64,000 nt of DNA from Desulfobulbus_C sp964551175. Lineage in GTDB: Bacteria; Desulfobacterota; Desulfobulbia; Desulfobulbales; Desulfobulbaceae. Each line of letters opens with the position of its first letter. The stretch's first letter is position 1. The notes below the pieces were generated by a model that saw nothing but the letters and a program-made list of their open reading frames with translations, searched no databases and was not told where the DNA came from. This document shows, in pieces, positions 17,497 through 26,483 of the stretch. The stretch spans positions 62,001 through 126,000 of the forward strand of contig CAZKBZ010000001.1 in assembly GCA_964551175.1 (NCBI GenBank), read 5' to 3'. Both the position numbers and the translations under genes were made by a program.

Positions 17497-17596
17497 NNNN
17501 NNNNNNNNNNNNNNNNNNNNNNNNNNNNNNNNNNNNNNNNNNNNNNNNNNNNNNNNNNNNNNNNNNNNNNNNNNNNNNNNNNNNNNNNNNNNNNNN
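17497..17596. other. Assembly gap (100 N)
   Basis: Exactly 100 N, the conventional scaffold gap of unknown true length. The order of the rpmB side relative to the SDR side rests on the assembly alone. Confidence 0.99.
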
Positions 17597-17633
17597 CGGG
17601 CTGGTTGTTTTTTATCTTTTATTCCGGGAACTG

Positions 17634-18461
17634 CTACACGACTCCATTCGGCATGGGATCCACCTTTTCCCCGCCCAGCACGTACCCTCCGTCTAACCTG
17701 ATCGTTGACCCGGTCATGAAATCCGCATCCCGTACCAGAAAAAGAACGGCCTCTGCCACCTCTTCAGGGGTCCCTGTCCTGCCCAGCAGGGTATGTGCCA
17801 GTAGTTTTTCCCTGCTCTTTCTGTCAAGAAGATCCCAGCCCCGTGTTCCCGGCCCGTGCCGCTGGTCAATGAGACCTATCATGATTTCGTTGACCCGTAT
17901 GTCGGGTGCAGCGATACGGGCCCAGGTCTCGGTAAGCGAGGAAATTCCCCGGTTTGCCGCTGCATAGCCGTCGTTGAACAACATTCCTGCCGGTCCAGCG
18001 CGTCCTGTTATTGCCGCGATTGAGGAAATATTGACTACAGAGGCCTGCTCTGCCTTGCGCAGCAGATCAAGACATTGTTCAAAAACAAGCCACTTGGCAT
18101 GCAGGGTCGTGTCCATTTCCAGCTGCCACTGTTCGCGGTTTATCTTCTTCAGGTAGCTTCCATGCACTATCGGCATGCCACCCCGTTCAATGTTGTTGAC
18201 CAGAATATGCAGGCTTCCAAACTGTGCATCGATAGCCCGCACCATGTCATGAACACTCTCCGGGTCACGCAGGTCAGCCTGCATGGTAATGTGACCCCTG
18301 TCTTGAGCCGCAAATTCCTTTTCCATCTCCCGACAGGAGTCGGGCCAGTCAAACCAGGGCAGGGCGAGACGGACTCCCTGCCCGGCCAGTTTTCGTGCAA
18401 TGGCACGACCGATCCCCCGTGTTGCACCAAGGACCAGTCCATTTTTTTCTATTAATTTCAT
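17634..18461 (-). CDS. SDR-family protein lacking the catalytic lysine
   Basis: A 275-residue classical short-chain dehydrogenase/reductase fold: nucleotide-binding turn GATRGIG near residue 12, LVNNIE at the NNAG position, catalytic-strand serine in VVNISSIAA, and a C-terminal LDGGYVLGG. The active-site YxxxK is altered: the tyrosine is present in NDGYAAAN but the lysine position is asparagine (codon AAC). Classical SDR enzymes need this lysine, so normal oxidoreductase activity is doubtful. It may be a binding or regulatory protein, or have changed chemistry. Substrate unknown. Confidence 0.88.
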   Translation of the reverse strand: MKLIEKNGLVLGATRGIGRAIARKLAGQGVRLALPWFDWPDSCREMEKEFAAQDRGHITMQADLRDPESVHDMVRAIDAQFGSLHILVNNIERGGMPIVHGSYLKKINREQWQLEMDTTLHAKWLVFEQCLDLLRKAEQASVVNISSIAAITGRAGPAGMLFNDGYAAANRGISSLTETWARIAAPDIRVNEIMIGLIDQRHGPGTRGWDLLDRKSREKLLAHTLLGRTGTPEEVAEAVLFLVRDADFMTGSTIRLDGGYVLGGEKVDPMPNGVV

Positions 18462-18488
18462 ATGGTTGCCGGTTTCAGATCTCAGGAG

Positions 18489-19070
18489 TTATTCTTTTTG
18501 CAGCTCTTCAACAAAATCCTTGAGGAGTTGCCCGGTAGGAATCTGCATCATGGGGTTTATTGCAATAAGCTCTTCCCATGCTTTCAAAGCACCAGCCTTG
18601 TCGTTTTTATCATAGAGCAGAACCACGCCTTTGTTAAGCCTGGACTGCTCATGATCGGGAGCTGCCTGAATTGCCTTGTCAAAGGCAGTCAAAGCCTGAT
18701 CCGGCTGTTTGTTCCGCCGGTACATCACGCCGAGATCAGTCAGCACATCAGGGTTGCCCGGCGCAAGTTCCAGGGCCCTGGCGTAGGCCTCTATGGCTTG
18801 AGCTGGTTGATCGGCATCGAAATATGCATTACCCAGGTGAACCCAGGCTCCGGGATCATCCGGAGTGGCCTTTACCTGTTGTTCCACTTTCGCCAGATCA
18901 TGTCCGCCTGCCTGCTGCTGGCTTGCCGTGGACGACTGAGTTCCGCTCCTTCCCGGCGATTTGTAAACAGCAAAAACCACTCCACTGAGAAAACCGACCA
19001 GCAGAGCTATGGCAATCAGAATATAGACAGTATCTTTTTTTACATAACCTGTAGTTGTTTCTTTTTTCAT
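18489..19070 (-). CDS. Membrane-anchored TPR protein
   Basis: A 193-residue protein: one N-terminal membrane segment (about residues 15-36), a Ser/Gln-rich linker, then about three TPR units (AWVHLGNAYFDADQPAQAIE, VLTDLGVMYRRNKQPDQALT and a third degenerate one). The layout resembles periplasmic TPR proteins such as CcmH/NrfG-type factors used in cytochrome assembly, but the similarity is in the repeat only. It is transcribed with the SDR gene, 27 bases apart. Confidence 0.82.
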   Translation of the reverse strand: MKKETTTGYVKKDTVYILIAIALLVGFLSGVVFAVYKSPGRSGTQSSTASQQQAGGHDLAKVEQQVKATPDDPGAWVHLGNAYFDADQPAQAIEAYARALELAPGNPDVLTDLGVMYRRNKQPDQALTAFDKAIQAAPDHEQSRLNKGVVLLYDKNDKAGALKAWEELIAINPMMQIPTGQLLKDFVEELQKE

Positions 19071-19187
19071 TATTCAATTCCTTCTGCAATTAAACGCAAG
19101 GCGCCATGATACATGCCTGAGTCAAATTAGCTCAAATTGTAAAATGGCCTCAAGTAACTGTTGATACAGATACAGCAAATGGAGGTA

Positions 19188-19646
19188 TCAAATCAGCAGA
19201 ACAGTTGTCTTGATCACGCTTAAGGCAAAAGAAATGGATTGCCGTTGAAGGCCGTGAGATGGAAAGGACTGCAATATCGGGACGTTGATCCATGTCCGGG
19301 ATAACACTTTCAGGTGTTCTGCCGGTTGATTATCCCATCTATTCTGTGGTGGTATAATTGCAGGGGGTCGTAAAAAGTCAGAAATGCCTGTTTGCTCACA
19401 ATGGCATTGTTGAGAAGATGTCGGTTTTCTTACAGCATCACAGCAAATTTCTCCCTTGTTTGGTTGAGGGACATGATGACCTGGAGTAAGCGACACCCTG
19501 AATGGTGATGAGATGGAGCATGGAGCATGTGCAGTAGAAAAGCATGAACTCGAAAGTACACTCGCAGGTGCAAGCGTTGCCAGCAACAACAGTAACACCA
19601 TCCAGCACTGGAAGAGCTTCTTATGTGATGTGTCGTTGTTTCTCAT
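19188..19646 (-). CDS. Hypothetical exported Cys-containing protein
   Basis: A 152-residue open frame with a clear N-terminal hydrophobic segment (WMVLLLLLATLAP) and a mature part with two cysteine clusters (ICCDAV and QCHCEQ). The ribosome site is poor and the C-terminal half has no recognisable pattern. It could be a small exported metal-related protein or a chance frame; I lean slightly to real because of the signal-like N-terminus. Confidence 0.42.
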   Translation of the reverse strand: MRNNDTSHKKLFQCWMVLLLLLATLAPASVLSSSCFSTAHAPCSISSPFRVSLTPGHHVPQPNKGEICCDAVRKPTSSQQCHCEQTGISDFLRPPAIIPPQNRWDNQPAEHLKVLSRTWINVPILQSFPSHGLQRQSISFALSVIKTTVLLI

Positions 19647-19876
19647 GCCTGTTCATTGTGAATGGGGGAAAACAGAATTTACATGTAATCAGCGATGAGA
19701 GCAGCTAACCGTTATTGTTATTACGATTGATTGTTAGCATATTTGATTCATTTTTTCGCTCTTTTTGTAAAAAAGGATGGGCAGCGAGCATAACCGACTA
19801 TGCGTGTTGTGACAGAAAACCTGTCCATCCGGGATATTTCGGCAGTGCAGTCTTCCCGGAAAAAATTGAAGAAGAA

Positions 19877-21141
19877 TTAGAAAAAACAGCGCAAGCGGAG
19901 CTCCACCTTGTTACTGGTCTGTTTTTCACCATATTCAGTAAACGATCCGCCGGTGAGCAGGGAAAAGCGCAGCCGCAGCTCCCAGTTGGTGAAACCGGTG
20001 TAGGAAATTTCCGTGATGATGGATGCACTCCGGTCGTCAAGGTTGACGATGGCTGTCAGGCCGGGGGTGAAGTAGAGAATATCAAAGGGCTCTTTCTGCG
20101 TGAATCTGGCATACAGGTAGTTGCGGCCAGCGTAAGGTCTGCCGTACCCGCGCAGGCTCAACTCTCTGATCCGTTGTAATAGAGCGTCGGAATGCTGATT
20201 GTCAACCTGCACGGCATCATGGGCAACCTGTCGGTAAAAAGGAGTCCGTTCGTCTTCTGTGTAGCCGTTGCCTTTGTGATAATACTCGATAAGAGCTGTC
20301 AGATCATTTTTTCGTCAGGTAACGCAGGCCGCTGAAGACGTTATTCCTTTTCTGCCGGGTTGACCCGTTCTCAAGCAGAAGCAGTTTTTGTGCATTCAGG
20401 ATATAGGCAGCTTCTCCATGGATTTCAAAGTTGGTACTGATATTTCTTGAAAAATCAGCACCGAAACGACTGGACCGGCTGTTGCTGGTAGACAGGAGAA
20501 AGTCTAAGTCCGTATTTTGGTACAGAAGATAGAGCTTAGCTGCCCGGCCGCCTTGAGCAGCCAGTTGAAACTGGCTGTTCCCTTCACGTATGAGCCGTCG
20601 ATCTGCGGACTGGGCTGAACCGGTCGATGGTAGTTGGGGGTTATCGGGAAAGGTAAATGTTGTCAGCGCTCCTCCCTGGTTAATGTCCAGGTAATCAAAT
20701 TTAAGCTCAACATAACCGCCCCATTTAAAGGTTTTTTTTCGATTTCTTCGCGTTCAAAGGTGAAGTCATCGTCTGCCTGCAGGTTTTTGATCAGCATACC
20801 GCTGATAGCGTAACACTCTATCCTGATGGGCAGGAGTGTTTTTTGTCAACCGTCATCTTCAGCCGGTCATAGGCAACCGAGGTTATTTTGCCTTGAGATC
20901 GAGCAGGTAGGTGTCTCCCTGGTCCTTAATCCCCTCGGCGGCATATTCAACCCCATAATCCAGGCGGAGGATGTCAGAGTTGTTAAATACACCGCCTACG
21001 ACGATTGCAGGCTGGTGATGCGGATAGGTTTACCCACGTTGGGGATATAGAGCCACATGTTATCATCCTGGCGCAGGATCGTTCGTTCTTTTTCACTGGC
21101 CGGTTGCAGAAACAGGCTGCCACCGTGCTGGGGCCTTTTTT
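19877..21141 (-). pseudogene. Frameshifted LolA-like / outer-membrane beta-barrel gene remnant
   Basis: Read on the minus strand with at least five frame changes, a continuous protein appears. The first part (DNMWLYIPNVGKPIRI, later NNSDILRLDYGVEY, TSVAYDRLKMTV, LPIRIECYAISGML) matches the outer-membrane lipoprotein-sorting (LolA-like) family found beside RND/MMPL exporters. The second part (FKWGGYVELKFDYLDI, later FTNWELRLRFSLL) ends in phenylalanine like an outer-membrane barrel. Three of the shifts are in A/T homopolymers (about 20307, 20731 and 20840), two are not (about 20890 and 21000). The N-terminal part is missing. The two halves are normally separate genes, so a deletion has joined them. 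Confidence 0.75.
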
Positions 21142-21604
21142 AATTAGTTGTCGTTATGACGTTTTGTTTTTGCTTTGACCTTATCAGAGCAACTGACGTG
21201 CTAATCCTGGTACATTAATATTATTTTAATAATATCAATATATTATAATAATAATAGAAAAGTGCACATCCGTTTGGCATGTGCAATATTCGACAAAATT
21301 GTCGAGCTGTAACGAGAATTGTCGAATCACAGAGACACTCAAAAAATGAGTTGCTCAAATCTATCTATACGGATATAGGGAAAACATGTAGATTGCAGCT
21401 CAATTTTATACAGTTTTTTCTCAGTAAATTCGTTTATGGTTCATACAGTGCTGTCGCAAAATGAATTTTTCGTTTTTTGTAATCTCATGAATTGGCTATA
21501 TTTCAGCAGCCAATGTTTTTTCGGTACCCGGCCTTCTCGGCCAGAGGACCGGCAAGGGGAGAGGGCATACATAAGGAGTCTTATCTCAACATTATGAGGA
21601 GCAA
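21142..21604. other. AT-rich intergenic stretch beside the pseudogene
   Basis: No plausible gene. It contains an A/T-only tract (about 21215-21260), a perfect 7-bp inverted repeat TCGACAA/TTGTCGA (21290-21305) and a further copy of ATTGTCGA about 19 bases later. This may be the promoter region of the following gene or decayed DNA from the lost exporter genes. Confidence 0.45.
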
Positions 21605-22129
21605 ATGCTTTTAACAAACTGGAAAAAGGAGATGAGTGTTGCGGCATGCAGACCTGAGGCCCAAACCGTTCACTGTATTGCCAGGCTGGAGCAGGATATC
21701 GGAGAGGTGATTCCTTACCTCAATGCGGTGCTGGGTGGTGATACTTTTACCAAAGATCCTCTTTCCGTTACTTTCCGCAGCCAGGGGAAACTCATTTCCG
21801 TTTATGCCGATCATATTGCCATCAATGCCTTGCAGGATGAGCTGGAGGCAGAAAAAATTCTGCGATGGCTTCAACAGGAAATTAACGATGCCTGGGAAAA
21901 AAGAGATTCCATTACACCCAGTTTTGAGGCAGCTCCACGGCCGCAACCGTTTGCCATTCTGAAATTTTTACCCAAAACCAACTGTGGTAAATGTGGCCAG
22001 CCCACATGCATTGTTTTTGCATCCCTAATGATGGAAGGTGGCAAGGGAGCCGAGGACTGCCCGGAGCTGACGCCGGAACAGCACAAAGAACTAGATGACT
22101 ATCTCGGTCAATTCCGCTTCAGCTGGTAA
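21605..22129 (+). CDS. Protein with a 4Fe-4S domain (PF04060-like)
   Basis: A 174-residue cytosolic protein. The C-terminal third has the FeS-domain signature FLPKTNCGKCGQPTC followed by EDCPEL, giving the four cysteines of a [4Fe-4S] site (as in the corrinoid protein AcsC and related redox proteins). The N-terminal part has no recognised domain. It is convergent with the thioredoxin-like gene of the arsR locus. The role is probably electron transfer or redox sensing. Confidence 0.8.
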   Translation: MLLTNWKKEMSVAACRPEAQTVHCIARLEQDIGEVIPYLNAVLGGDTFTKDPLSVTFRSQGKLISVYADHIAINALQDELEAEKILRWLQQEINDAWEKRDSITPSFEAAPRPQPFAILKFLPKTNCGKCGQPTCIVFASLMMEGGKGAEDCPELTPEQHKELDDYLGQFRFSW

Positions 22130-22213
22130 ATTATCGGCAGAATTTTGCTATACGTGGAGGACACACGAATATTGCAGTGAATCCATTACGTTTCATTCAC
22201 CAGACAGCGATCT

Positions 22214-22444
22214 TCAGCTAATCCACGTTTCAACTTCATCCTGTTTCGGGGCTCGGCCCACGCATTTTACCTCGCCGTCAATGACCACTGCAGGAGTTGA
22301 AAAAATGCCCATTTTAGCAATTTCAGCAAAGTCGCTTACCTTGATAACGGTTGCGTCAACGCCTTTGGAGGCAACGGCTGCCTCAACGACTTTCTGGGCC
22401 TGTTCGCAGGATGCACATCCGGGACCGCATACTTTGATTTCCAT
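22214..22444 (-). CDS. Small thioredoxin-like protein (redox-active disulfide protein 2 type)
   Basis: A 76-residue thioredoxin-fold protein with CASCEQA as the redox CxxC (within VCGPGCASC, residues about 6-13) and the cis-proline segment FSTPAVVIDG. This compact family often lies beside DUF318 permeases and ArsR regulators in metalloid or metal loci, as it does here. It probably handles thiol chemistry for the permease substrate (inference). Confidence 0.88.
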   Translation of the reverse strand: MEIKVCGPGCASCEQAQKVVEAAVASKGVDATVIKVSDFAEIAKMGIFSTPAVVIDGEVKCVGRAPKQDEVETWIS

Positions 22445-22473
22445 GAGTATTCTCCTCTAATAGTAGTGTTCTA

Positions 22474-22528
22474 AGGAGTCCGGTTCCTTGGGCGATATAC
22501 TCGGAATCGCCCAGGGGACTGGGCTCCT
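22474..22528. repeat. Dispersed hairpin repeat, copy 1
   Basis: Imperfect 23-base arms: the right arm reads ATCGCCCAGGGGACTGGGCT plus CCT, the left arm starts AGGAGTCCGGTTCCTTGGG. The same AGGAGCCCAGTC core recurs as a hairpin at 47333-47415. It lies between the permease and thioredoxin-like genes. Confidence 0.65.
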
Positions 22529-22551
22529 ACAAATTGAAATGATTTGTTGGC

Positions 22552-23649
22552 TTATATAATCAAATTAAACAGAAATCCGGTAAACAGAATTCCTGTCCCG
22601 ACCACGCCGATAAAGACGGCAATGAGTTTTGGCTTTAACACTTTGCGCAGGATGACCATTTCCGGCAGGGACAGGGCGATAACGCTCATCATAAAGGCGA
22701 GCACGGTACCCAAGGCAGCACCCTTGCCGAGCAGGGCCTCAACAACCGGAACAATGCCTGCGGCATTGGAGTACATGGGAATACCGACTACAACGGCAGC
22801 AGGGACCGACCACCAGGCATCCTTACCCATGATTGATGCCATGAATGTTTCCGGGACATATCCATGAATAAGGGCACCCACGCCGATACCGGCAATAACA
22901 TAGATCCAGATTTTGCCGACGATGTCGCGTACCGCCTCTTTACCGCGCTGTATCCGGTCGGCCCAGGTCAGTTTTTCTTCAATCACAACGGCTTCACCGG
23001 CCCTGAGTTCCTGGACCCAGTCTTCGATCCAGTGTTCCAGCTTGAAGCGGCCGATCACCCAGCCGGCCACAATGGCAATCATCAGGCCGGTTCCCATATA
23101 GAGGGCAGCAACTTTCCAGCCAAGGAGTCCATAGAGAAGTATCAGGGCAATCTCATTGACCATGGGGGCTGCAATCAGAAACGAAAAGGTTACACCCAGA
23201 GGAATGCCGGCCTGGACAAAGCCCAGAAAGAGCGGCACAGCAGAACAGGAGCAGAACGGAGTGACAATGCCCAGCACGGCAGCCATGACATTGCCGCCGC
23301 TTTCACGTTTGCCGGCCAGGTATTTGCGGGTGCGTTCCTGGGTAAAAAAAGAACGTAGCATGCCGATAATAAAGACAACCAGGGTCAGCAGCATCAAAAC
23401 CTTGGGTGTGTCATAGACGAAAAACTGGATGGCCTCGCCAAGATGACTGCCCTTTTCAAGGCCGAGCAGCGAATAGGCAAAAAAGTGGGAGAAGGGCTCC
23501 AGCTGTTTATAGATCACGTACCAGAGAGCAAAGCCGAGCAGGCCGATACTAACAGTCCTGCCCATATTCATTTTTGTTCTCCTGGTTCCAGCTATCTGGC
23601 TGGATTCTGTTTTAGGACATCCACAGTCGATGGGTTGAATAGGTTCCAT
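22552..23649 (-). CDS. DUF318-family permease (ArsP-like)
   Basis: A 365-residue membrane protein with eight or so hydrophobic segments and the family hallmark TPFCSCSAVPLFLGF, repeated in the second half as GIPMYSNAAGIVP. Family members include ArsP, which exports trivalent organoarsenicals, and YraQ. A start 26 codons further in (MNMGRTVSIG) is possible. It is directly downstream of an ArsR regulator with an ELCVCE site, pointing to metalloid export (inference). Confidence 0.88.
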   Translation of the reverse strand: MEPIQPIDCGCPKTESSQIAGTRRTKMNMGRTVSIGLLGFALWYVIYKQLEPFSHFFAYSLLGLEKGSHLGEAIQFFVYDTPKVLMLLTLVVFIIGMLRSFFTQERTRKYLAGKRESGGNVMAAVLGIVTPFCSCSAVPLFLGFVQAGIPLGVTFSFLIAAPMVNEIALILLYGLLGWKVAALYMGTGLMIAIVAGWVIGRFKLEHWIEDWVQELRAGEAVVIEEKLTWADRIQRGKEAVRDIVGKIWIYVIAGIGVGALIHGYVPETFMASIMGKDAWWSVPAAVVVGIPMYSNAAGIVPVVEALLGKGAALGTVLAFMMSVIALSLPEMVILRKVLKPKLIAVFIGVVGTGILFTGFLFNLII

Positions 23650-23660
23650 GTGTTTTCCTC

Positions 23661-24035
23661 TTATTTTTTTACACGACAGTCTCGCAGAACCGCTGCATCA
23701 GGCAACTCCTTGCGCATACGGTTAAGTTCTTCATCATCATCAAGCCAGTAGCGGAGTTCAGCGAGCATGCTTTTTGCGTATTCCGTCTCGCTGCCGTCTG
23801 CCAGGCTGTAGAGTATCCAGGTGCCCTGCCGCCTCCTGTTCACCAGGCCGGCATCTTCAAGAAGTTTCATGTGCTTGGATACCGTAGACTGGGCCAGTCC
23901 CAGAACATTTTGAATCTCACAGACACAGAGTTCTTTTTCCTGCAATAATTTCAGCACCCGGGCCCGATTGGGATCAGACAGCGCCTTCATAACTCGAATA
24001 AATGCTTTCATTGGATAGTTTTTTCTGTTATTCAT
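23661..24035 (-). CDS. ArsR-family metalloid-responsive repressor
   Basis: A 124-residue winged-helix protein. Helix-turn-helix in LGLAQSTVSKHMKLLEDAG; the metal-sensing motif ELCVCE (Cys37 and Cys39) matches the ELCVCD As(III)/Sb(III) site of the classical ArsR. It heads the minus-strand operon arsR - permease - thioredoxin and is divergent from the PhnD-like sensor gene at 24159. Likely derepresses the permease on metalloid binding. Confidence 0.92.
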   Translation of the reverse strand: MNNRKNYPMKAFIRVMKALSDPNRARVLKLLQEKELCVCEIQNVLGLAQSTVSKHMKLLEDAGLVNRRRQGTWILYSLADGSETEYAKSMLAELRYWLDDDEELNRMRKELPDAAVLRDCRVKK

Positions 24036-24158
24036 ATATCGCTATTTAACGATTAATTTAAACCTGTCATTGATTATGTCAATTGTTTTTTTGCATATTC
24101 TGTTTTTTGATATACTATTTTGTGAGAGGAACGTACCCTGAACAGGAGAGGAGGGTGT

Positions 24159-25022
24159 ATGAAAAACAGAGTTTTTTTGTGCGGGTTATTACTGTGTATG
24201 GTACTGAGGATGCCGGCAACACCTTCGGCCCGGTCCGAAAAGCAGACAACTTTTTATTTTGCCGTATCTGCAATGGCCTCGCCGGCCCAGACACTGGTTC
24301 ATTTCAACGAGTTTCAGGATTACCTGGCAGAAAAACTGGGAACATCGGTCTTGCTCAAGCAGCGCCGCACCTATGAGGAGATCAATGATCTGCTGGCCAG
24401 AGAAAAGGTGCAAATGGCCTTTACCTGTACCGGGGGATACCTTTCGGGAAGAAAGGCCTTTGGCCTTGAACTCCTTGCCGTACCGGTCATGAATGGCAAA
24501 ACGTACTACAATTCGTATATTGTCACCCGTTCGGACAGTCCGGCCCGGTCACTGATGGATCTGGAGGGGGCAGTTTTTGTCTTTACAGACCCGCTTTCCC
24601 TGACCGGATATATTTATCCGACAGCCAGGATTAATCAGATGGGGTATACCACCGGTGAGTTTTTTCAGAAAACATTTTATACTGAAAGCCACGATAAATC
24701 CATTGAAGCAGTGGCAACGGGAGTGGCGGATGCTGCTGCTGTGGACAGTCTTATTTATGATGTCCTGCTTAAACAGGAAGATCCCTTTGCTTCCCGTCTG
24801 AAGATTATTGAGATCTCCGAGGAATTCGGCATGCCGCCAGTTGTTGTTCCTCCGGGAGTATCGCCGGAGCTTAAAAGAAAGCTGCTCAAGATACTGCTTT
24901 CCATGGACCATGATCCTGATGGAATGAAGGTTCTGGTCAGCCTTGGCATGGACGGGTTTGCACTTCCTGAGCCGGAGCTGTATCGTTCGGCAATTCTGTT
25001 GCAAAAAGAGATAAATGAGTAA
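24159..25022 (+). CDS. PhnD-like periplasmic sensor protein (X1, AioX/ArxX-like)
   Basis: A 287-residue exported protein (signal peptide about residues 1-26) of the phosphate/phosphonate-binding PhnD family, with AVSAMASPAQTLVHF, TYEEINDLLA and the ligand-region segment MAFTCTGGYLSG containing Cys90. It is followed 21 bases later by a histidine kinase and then an NtrC-type activator, the same gene order as aioX-aioS-aioR, where AioX binds arsenite and switches on the kinase. The ligand here is unknown; a related oxyanion is likely. A GGAGAGGAGGG ribosome site fixes the start. Confidence 0.85.
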   Translation: MKNRVFLCGLLLCMVLRMPATPSARSEKQTTFYFAVSAMASPAQTLVHFNEFQDYLAEKLGTSVLLKQRRTYEEINDLLAREKVQMAFTCTGGYLSGRKAFGLELLAVPVMNGKTYYNSYIVTRSDSPARSLMDLEGAVFVFTDPLSLTGYIYPTARINQMGYTTGEFFQKTFYTESHDKSIEAVATGVADAAAVDSLIYDVLLKQEDPFASRLKIIEISEEFGMPPVVVPPGVSPELKRKLLKILLSMDHDPDGMKVLVSLGMDGFALPEPELYRSAILLQKEINE

Positions 25023-25043
25023 TCCTACCAGATTTTATTAAAC

Positions 25044-26483
25044 ATGGCCGTCAGATTCCATGAACGGATCGCCATTCGGCTGTCGCTGTCCATTGTTATT
25101 GTGGTTCTGGTCACTGCCGTGACCGTGGCAACTCTTATTCTGCGTGATGAAAAAAGCATTCTCCAGCAGGATCTGCGGGTACGGGCTCTGCAGCTCGGGG
25201 AAATCATGTCCCGCCAGATACTTGAACCTCTGCTCTATGAAGAATATTATCGTATCCATGAGTTGATCAGTTCCTACCTGGCAGCCAAGGATGCCTTTCT
25301 GGTGTATGGTGAGTTATACAACGAACAGGGCAAGAAAATTCATGTCTCTGAAACGTCAGGAGCCCCTCGTAGAGCAGTTGACCTGGCAGAATACGAGGGT
25401 GAATCACCGAAGTTTCTGCGTGATATGGAACAGAGCAGCCCCGGCAAGCCCATGGATCTGGTGGTCCCGGTTTCCTCCAGCAAGATTGGCGTGGTCGGGT
25501 ATCTTCGACTTGGGGTCTCCGTAGAGCCGTTACTCAAAACTATTGACCGTTCCAGGCGTAAGGTATGGGCGGTAACAGCAGTTATTGCTCTACTTGGTTC
25601 CCTGGCAGGCTTGTGGATGGCCAGGGCATTGATTTCTCCGGTGCTGCTGTTAAATCAGGCTGCCCATGAGGTGGGGGAGGGGAGCCTGGGTACGGAAATT
25701 CAGGAGGCCGGTGTCGGTGAAATCCGGGAGCTGGGAATCACCTTTAATACCATGTCCCGGCGGCTCAAGGAGCTGGTCGATGAAATCACGGCTGCCCAGG
25801 AAAACCTGGTGCGCACGGAAAAACTATATGCCCTGGGTGAGTTTTCCACCGGCCTTGCCCATGAGATCAAAAACCCGCTGACTTCAATAAAGATGCTGAT
25901 CCAGCGTGCAGGGGAGGAGCAGGATCCGCTTGAAGGCGAAGATCTTAAAGTTATTCTGGATGAACTTGACCGCATCGATCATACGGTGACCCGTTTTCTT
26001 CGTTCAGCCCGTCAGTCGGAGATCCTGGTCAGCAAAACGGACATAAACAGTATTGTTGAAGATGTGCTGGCGATTACCCGGCCCAAGATTGAGAAATCGG
26101 GAGTTGTCATTGTCAAAGAACTGGCAGAGGATATCATGCCCGTGGAAGTTGATGCTTCCGGGGTCAAGCAGATTCTGATGAACGGTATACTCAATGCTCT
26201 GCAGGCCATGGAGGGGGGAGGACAGCTCACCATCAGTACGGCAGTAGTTGGCAACGAACTTCGTTGTACAATCAGCGATACCGGCTGCGGGATCAGTGAG
26301 GAACATTTGAAACATATTTTTGATCCCTTTTTTACCACCAAGGAAAACGGCACCGGCATGGGGTTGGCCGTAGCCTGGAATATTGCCCGGCAACATGGCG
26401 GGCGTCTTGATATTCTTTCCAGTACAAATAAAGGAACCAGCTTGATCCTGGTCTTGCCCTATGACGACACTTCTCATAGTTGA
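25044..26483 (+). CDS. Sensor histidine kinase (S1)
   Basis: A 479-residue kinase: membrane segments at about 12-32 and 173-193, periplasmic domain between, HAMP (about 193-246), HisKA with the H-box ALGEFSTGLAHEIKNPL (phospho-acceptor His273) and a C-terminal ATPase domain with NALQAM, DTGCGI and GTGMGLAVA. It overlaps the activator gene by 23 bases. Its partner is the PhnD-like protein before it. It lacks cytoplasmic PAS domains, so signal input is most likely periplasmic. Confidence 0.93.
   Translation: MAVRFHERIAIRLSLSIVIVVLVTAVTVATLILRDEKSILQQDLRVRALQLGEIMSRQILEPLLYEEYYRIHELISSYLAAKDAFLVYGELYNEQGKKIHVSETSGAPRRAVDLAEYEGESPKFLRDMEQSSPGKPMDLVVPVSSSKIGVVGYLRLGVSVEPLLKTIDRSRRKVWAVTAVIALLGSLAGLWMARALISPVLLLNQAAHEVGEGSLGTEIQEAGVGEIRELGITFNTMSRRLKELVDEITAAQENLVRTEKLYALGEFSTGLAHEIKNPLTSIKMLIQRAGEEQDPLEGEDLKVILDELDRIDHTVTRFLRSARQSEILVSKTDINSIVEDVLAITRPKIEKSGVVIVKELAEDIMPVEVDASGVKQILMNGILNALQAMEGGGQLTISTAVVGNELRCTISDTGCGISEEHLKHIFDPFFTTKENGTGMGLAVAWNIARQHGGRLDILSSTNKGTSLILVLPYDDTSHS

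Noticed and set aside
19715..20179. 154-codon open frame on the plus strand
   Set aside because: Antisense to the barrel-protein pseudogene; the translation has no signal or known motif.
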